Part shown: piece by piece, positions 4,585 to 6,361 of the stretch | Numbering within the stretch: the first letter of the stretch is position 1 | How the letters are laid out: each line of letters opens with the position of its first letter | Assembly (NCBI GenBank): GCA_025352865.1 | Contig: JANXSB010000493.1 | Location: 1-6,361 of the forward strand | Length of the DNA stretch: 6,361 nt | Source: Chthoniobacter sp. | Lineage (GTDB): Bacteria; Verrucomicrobiota; Verrucomicrobiia; Chthoniobacterales; Chthoniobacteraceae | Direction of reading: 5' to 3' | Program-made: the position numbers and the translations under genes | The notes under the pieces: model-generated | Databases searched by the model: none | Told to the model about the DNA's origin: nothing | The model's input: the letters and a program-made list of their open reading frames with translations, nothing else

Positions 4585-6361
4585 CTACGGCAGTTCGAGG
4601 CTCACGGAATCGTACATCACATGCAGCCCAGGGCCGGAGATGCTGGGCTCGACGAGGGTGAGGATGTTTTCGCCGGTGTGGAGTTTGGCGGCGGGGATTG
4701 CGGCTGTCTCGACGGAGTATTTGGCGTGGATGGCTTCGCGCAGGAGCGCGTTGCCACCTTCGGCGGAGGGCGTCACCGTCGCCACGGCGCGCGTTTCGTC
4801 GTTGGCGAAAATATCGACGCGTCCGCGTTCGGCGCTGGCGAAGGCAAGGACGAGCGTGGCGTCGCCGTGCGGTGGGGCATCGAGGCGGAAATGGATGCGC
4901 CATTTCCACGGGACGAGTTTGGGGCCGGTGGGGTAGCCGCTGTGGGCGTAGTTCCAGTCGGTGGCGGGGTTGCTTTTGCCGATGGTGAATTCGAGCGGGT
5001 TGGAAAATTCGCGCGCGAAATTCTGCCAGACGTAGCCGTGACAGTAGTCATTGCTGTGGCGAAATTCGTGCGCGGTGCGGTCGGGCACGCCGATTTCCCA
5101 CGCGAGCTTGGTGCCCTTGTGCGGGACGGTCCACGCGAGTTCGCCGAGCGTGCTGGCGGGACCGGCGGCGACTTTCACATCGGCTTTCGTGAACTCGCCG
5201 ACAGCTCCGGTGACAAAGGCCGAGAGCGTGTAGGTGCCGGGCCGGACGGCGGTGATGGCGAAGCTCCCGTCGTCGGCGGTGCGGGTCCAATACTGGTAGT
5301 GCTTCGACTCGGACTGCCAATTGCCGCCGGGCTCCGTTTGCGCGAGGCCGACCCACGCATTCGCGGCGGTGAGCGCGGGCTTTAGCGCGTCTTTCACCAC
5401 GAGCCGTCCGGTGGCGCTGCCGCGCTGCGCGACGGGTGGATACTCGGGCTGGTCGGCGACCCATGTGTAAGGCCACGCGGCTTTTTCCTGCTTCACGCGC
5501 GCCTTGGCATCCTGCCAGAGCGCGGGCGGGCCGTCGGCGTTCGTGTTGCAGTAGAGCAGGTACGGCCCGTAGATTTTGCTCCACTTTTCGCCCGCCTCGA
5601 CGTGCAGCGTGGAGCCGCCGTAGTGGTTCATGCCAAAGTGAATGTGGTTGATGCCGGCGGCGGCGTTGAGATCCTGCTTGGTCGGGCCGTCGTTGAAAAA
5701 ATCGTAGCCGCCGCAGACGATCCACGCGCCGAGTTTGCTCTTCGTCCCGGCGTGGCCCCAGCAGCCGATTTCGTGGTAGCTCGCGCTGAAATCGTATTTG
5801 CAATCGAACGTCCCGGCGCGCACGCCTTGCGTGATTTTCACGATCTCCTTGATCCCGGTTTCCTGCGCGGTGCGGTAGTCCGCGCCGACGGGCATGGGCC
5901 AGTTGCGCAGCTCGTCCACGCAGATCCAGTCGAAGATGTCGTCGGGGATTTTCCAGACCATGCGCCACTCGCCGACGCCGGTGGCCGGATAGCTCGCGGG
6001 ATGATCGAGGATGGCGTAGGCATAGACGCCGGAGTCGCCGCGCCTCATCGCGAAATGCACCTCGATGTCGAAAGCCTGCGGTTCGTTTTTCCAAATGCGT
6101 TTGCAGGCGACATCGACCAGCTCGGGCGTCTGCGTTTTCACGGAAAAAACGCAGCCGGACGGGCTGCGGTAGTTGGCCCCGCCGTCCATGCTGAAATAGA
6201 TATTGCCGCCGCCGGGCTTGACCATTTCGGCGTCGTGGAATTTCAGCGAGGCGATGCTCCCGCCGGCTTTGTTGACGGTCGCGGTGACGATGCCGTTGTC
6301 GAGGATCGCGACGTTGCCGCGCTCCTCGATTTTCACGTTTTGCGCGCGGATCGCCGCGGGA
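4585..6361 (-). CDS. Rhamnogalacturonan endolyase, polysaccharide lyase family 4 (5' partial)
   Basis: This secreted enzyme is predicted to cleave the rhamnose-galacturonic acid backbone of rhamnogalacturonan I (pectin hairy regions) by beta-elimination. Residues are numbered from the GTG at 6336. An N-terminal beta-sandwich catalytic domain (about 1-290) carries GEWRMVWKIP, FDCKYDFS with Lys180 and MNHYGG with His237. Their spacing of 57 is close to the catalytic Lys150/His210 pair of the Aspergillus PL4 enzyme. An fnIII-like domain follows (about 304-404, with GRLVV, ADDGSFAITAVRPGTYTL), then a carbohydrate-binding-like jelly roll (about 406-583, with IGVPDRTAHEFRHSNDY and a C-terminal GPGLHVMYDSVSLEL). 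The total fits the three-domain PL4 architecture. The frame stays open to the window edge and reads PAAIRAQ just before NVKIEERG, which looks like the end of a signal peptide. The true start therefore lies right of the window, and the GTG at 6336 is internal. The TAG stop is 5 bases before the glycosyltransferase start. Confidence 0.88.
   Translation of the reverse strand, partial: PAAIRAQNVKIEERGNVAILDNGIVTATVNKAGGSIASLKFHDAEMVKPGGGNIYFSMDGGANYRSPSGCVFSVKTQTPELVDVACKRIWKNEPQAFDIEVHFAMRRGDSGVYAYAILDHPASYPATGVGEWRMVWKIPDDIFDWICVDELRNWPMPVGADYRTAQETGIKEIVKITQGVRAGTFDCKYDFSASYHEIGCWGHAGTKSKLGAWIVCGGYDFFNDGPTKQDLNAAAGINHIHFGMNHYGGSTLHVEAGEKWSKIYGPYLLYCNTNADGPPALWQDAKARVKQEKAAWPYTWVADQPEYPPVAQRGSATGRLVVKDALKPALTAANAWVGLAQTEPGGNWQSESKHYQYWTRTADDGSFAITAVRPGTYTLSAFVTGAVGEFTKADVKVAAGPASTLGELAWTVPHKGTKLAWEIGVPDRTAHEFRHSNDYCHGYVWQNFAREFSNPLEFTIGKSNPATDWNYAHSGYPTGPKLVPWKWRIHFRLDAPPHGDATLVLAFASAERGRVDIFANDETRAVATVTPSAEGGNALLREAIHAKYSVETAAIPAAKLHTGENILTLVEPSISGPGLHVMYDSVSLELP
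6337..6360 (-). other. Probable signal-peptide cleavage region of the lyase
   Basis: In the lyase frame these eight codons read PAAIRAQN, directly upstream of the mature-looking start VKIEERGNVAI. A small-residue pattern with Ala at -1 and a following Gln is common at Sec signal peptidase I sites. The hydrophobic core and the start codon would lie beyond base 6361, so cleavage is inferred from the tail of the signal only. Confidence 0.55.

Noticed and set aside
4580..4909. Upstream extension of the glycosyltransferase frame by 110 codons.
   Set aside because: It overlaps the conserved end of the lyase by more than 300 bases, is Arg/Pro-rich, and precedes the first beta strand of the GT-A fold. 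The ATG at 4579 fits the fold and the 5-base gap.
3155..4936. Long open frame (593 codons) on the + strand opposite the VanZ-like, glycosyltransferase and lyase genes.
   Set aside because: It is antisense to three well-supported genes and has the low-complexity Glu/Ala/Gly/Val composition typical of a shadow frame in GC-rich DNA. It shows no domain motif.

Overview
The window holds five protein-coding genes. Two are cut by the window edges, and no stretch longer than about 40 bases is gene-free. High GC content, a beta-strand-repeat surface protein with a PEP-CTERM anchor, a family 4 pectin lyase, and start sites without clear Shine-Dalgarno sequences together suggest a Gram-negative member of the Verrucomicrobiota (Opitutaceae/Chthoniobacter-like) or a close relative in the PVC group. 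This taxonomic reading is inference from gene content, not a measured placement.

Left half, + strand. Positions 1-879 are the 3' part of an extracellular autotransporter-type beta-strand repeat protein that ends in a PEP-CTERM sorting signal. After 39 bases comes a 781-codon gene (919-3264). It joins a complete polyprenyl-phosphate sugar-1-phosphate transferase (membrane anchor, Rossmann-like domain, catalytic monotopic domain) to a second, divergent glycosyltransferase domain of the WecG/TagA/CpsF type. PEP-CTERM proteins are known to co-occur with exopolysaccharide loci, so this pairing fits a surface or biofilm-matrix theme. No exosortase gene lies in the window.

Right half, - strand. Reading from the right edge leftward, a rhamnogalacturonan endolyase (polysaccharide lyase family 4; 5' end outside the window) is followed after 5 bases by a family 2 glycosyltransferase of the WaaE/KdtX type. 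After 15 more bases comes a small VanZ-like membrane protein. The spacing implies one transcript. Its end meets the fused glycosyltransferase gene tail-to-tail with only 4 bases between the stop codons.

The genes combine envelope/exopolysaccharide synthesis (sugar-phosphate transferase, two glycosyltransferase activities), a probable surface-sorted protein, and a secreted pectin-degrading enzyme. The most noteworthy items are the one-chain fusion of an initiating transferase with a divergent GT26-like domain, and the tight linkage of a pectin lyase to an envelope glycosyltransferase. I see no RNA gene, CRISPR array, insertion sequence or phage gene.
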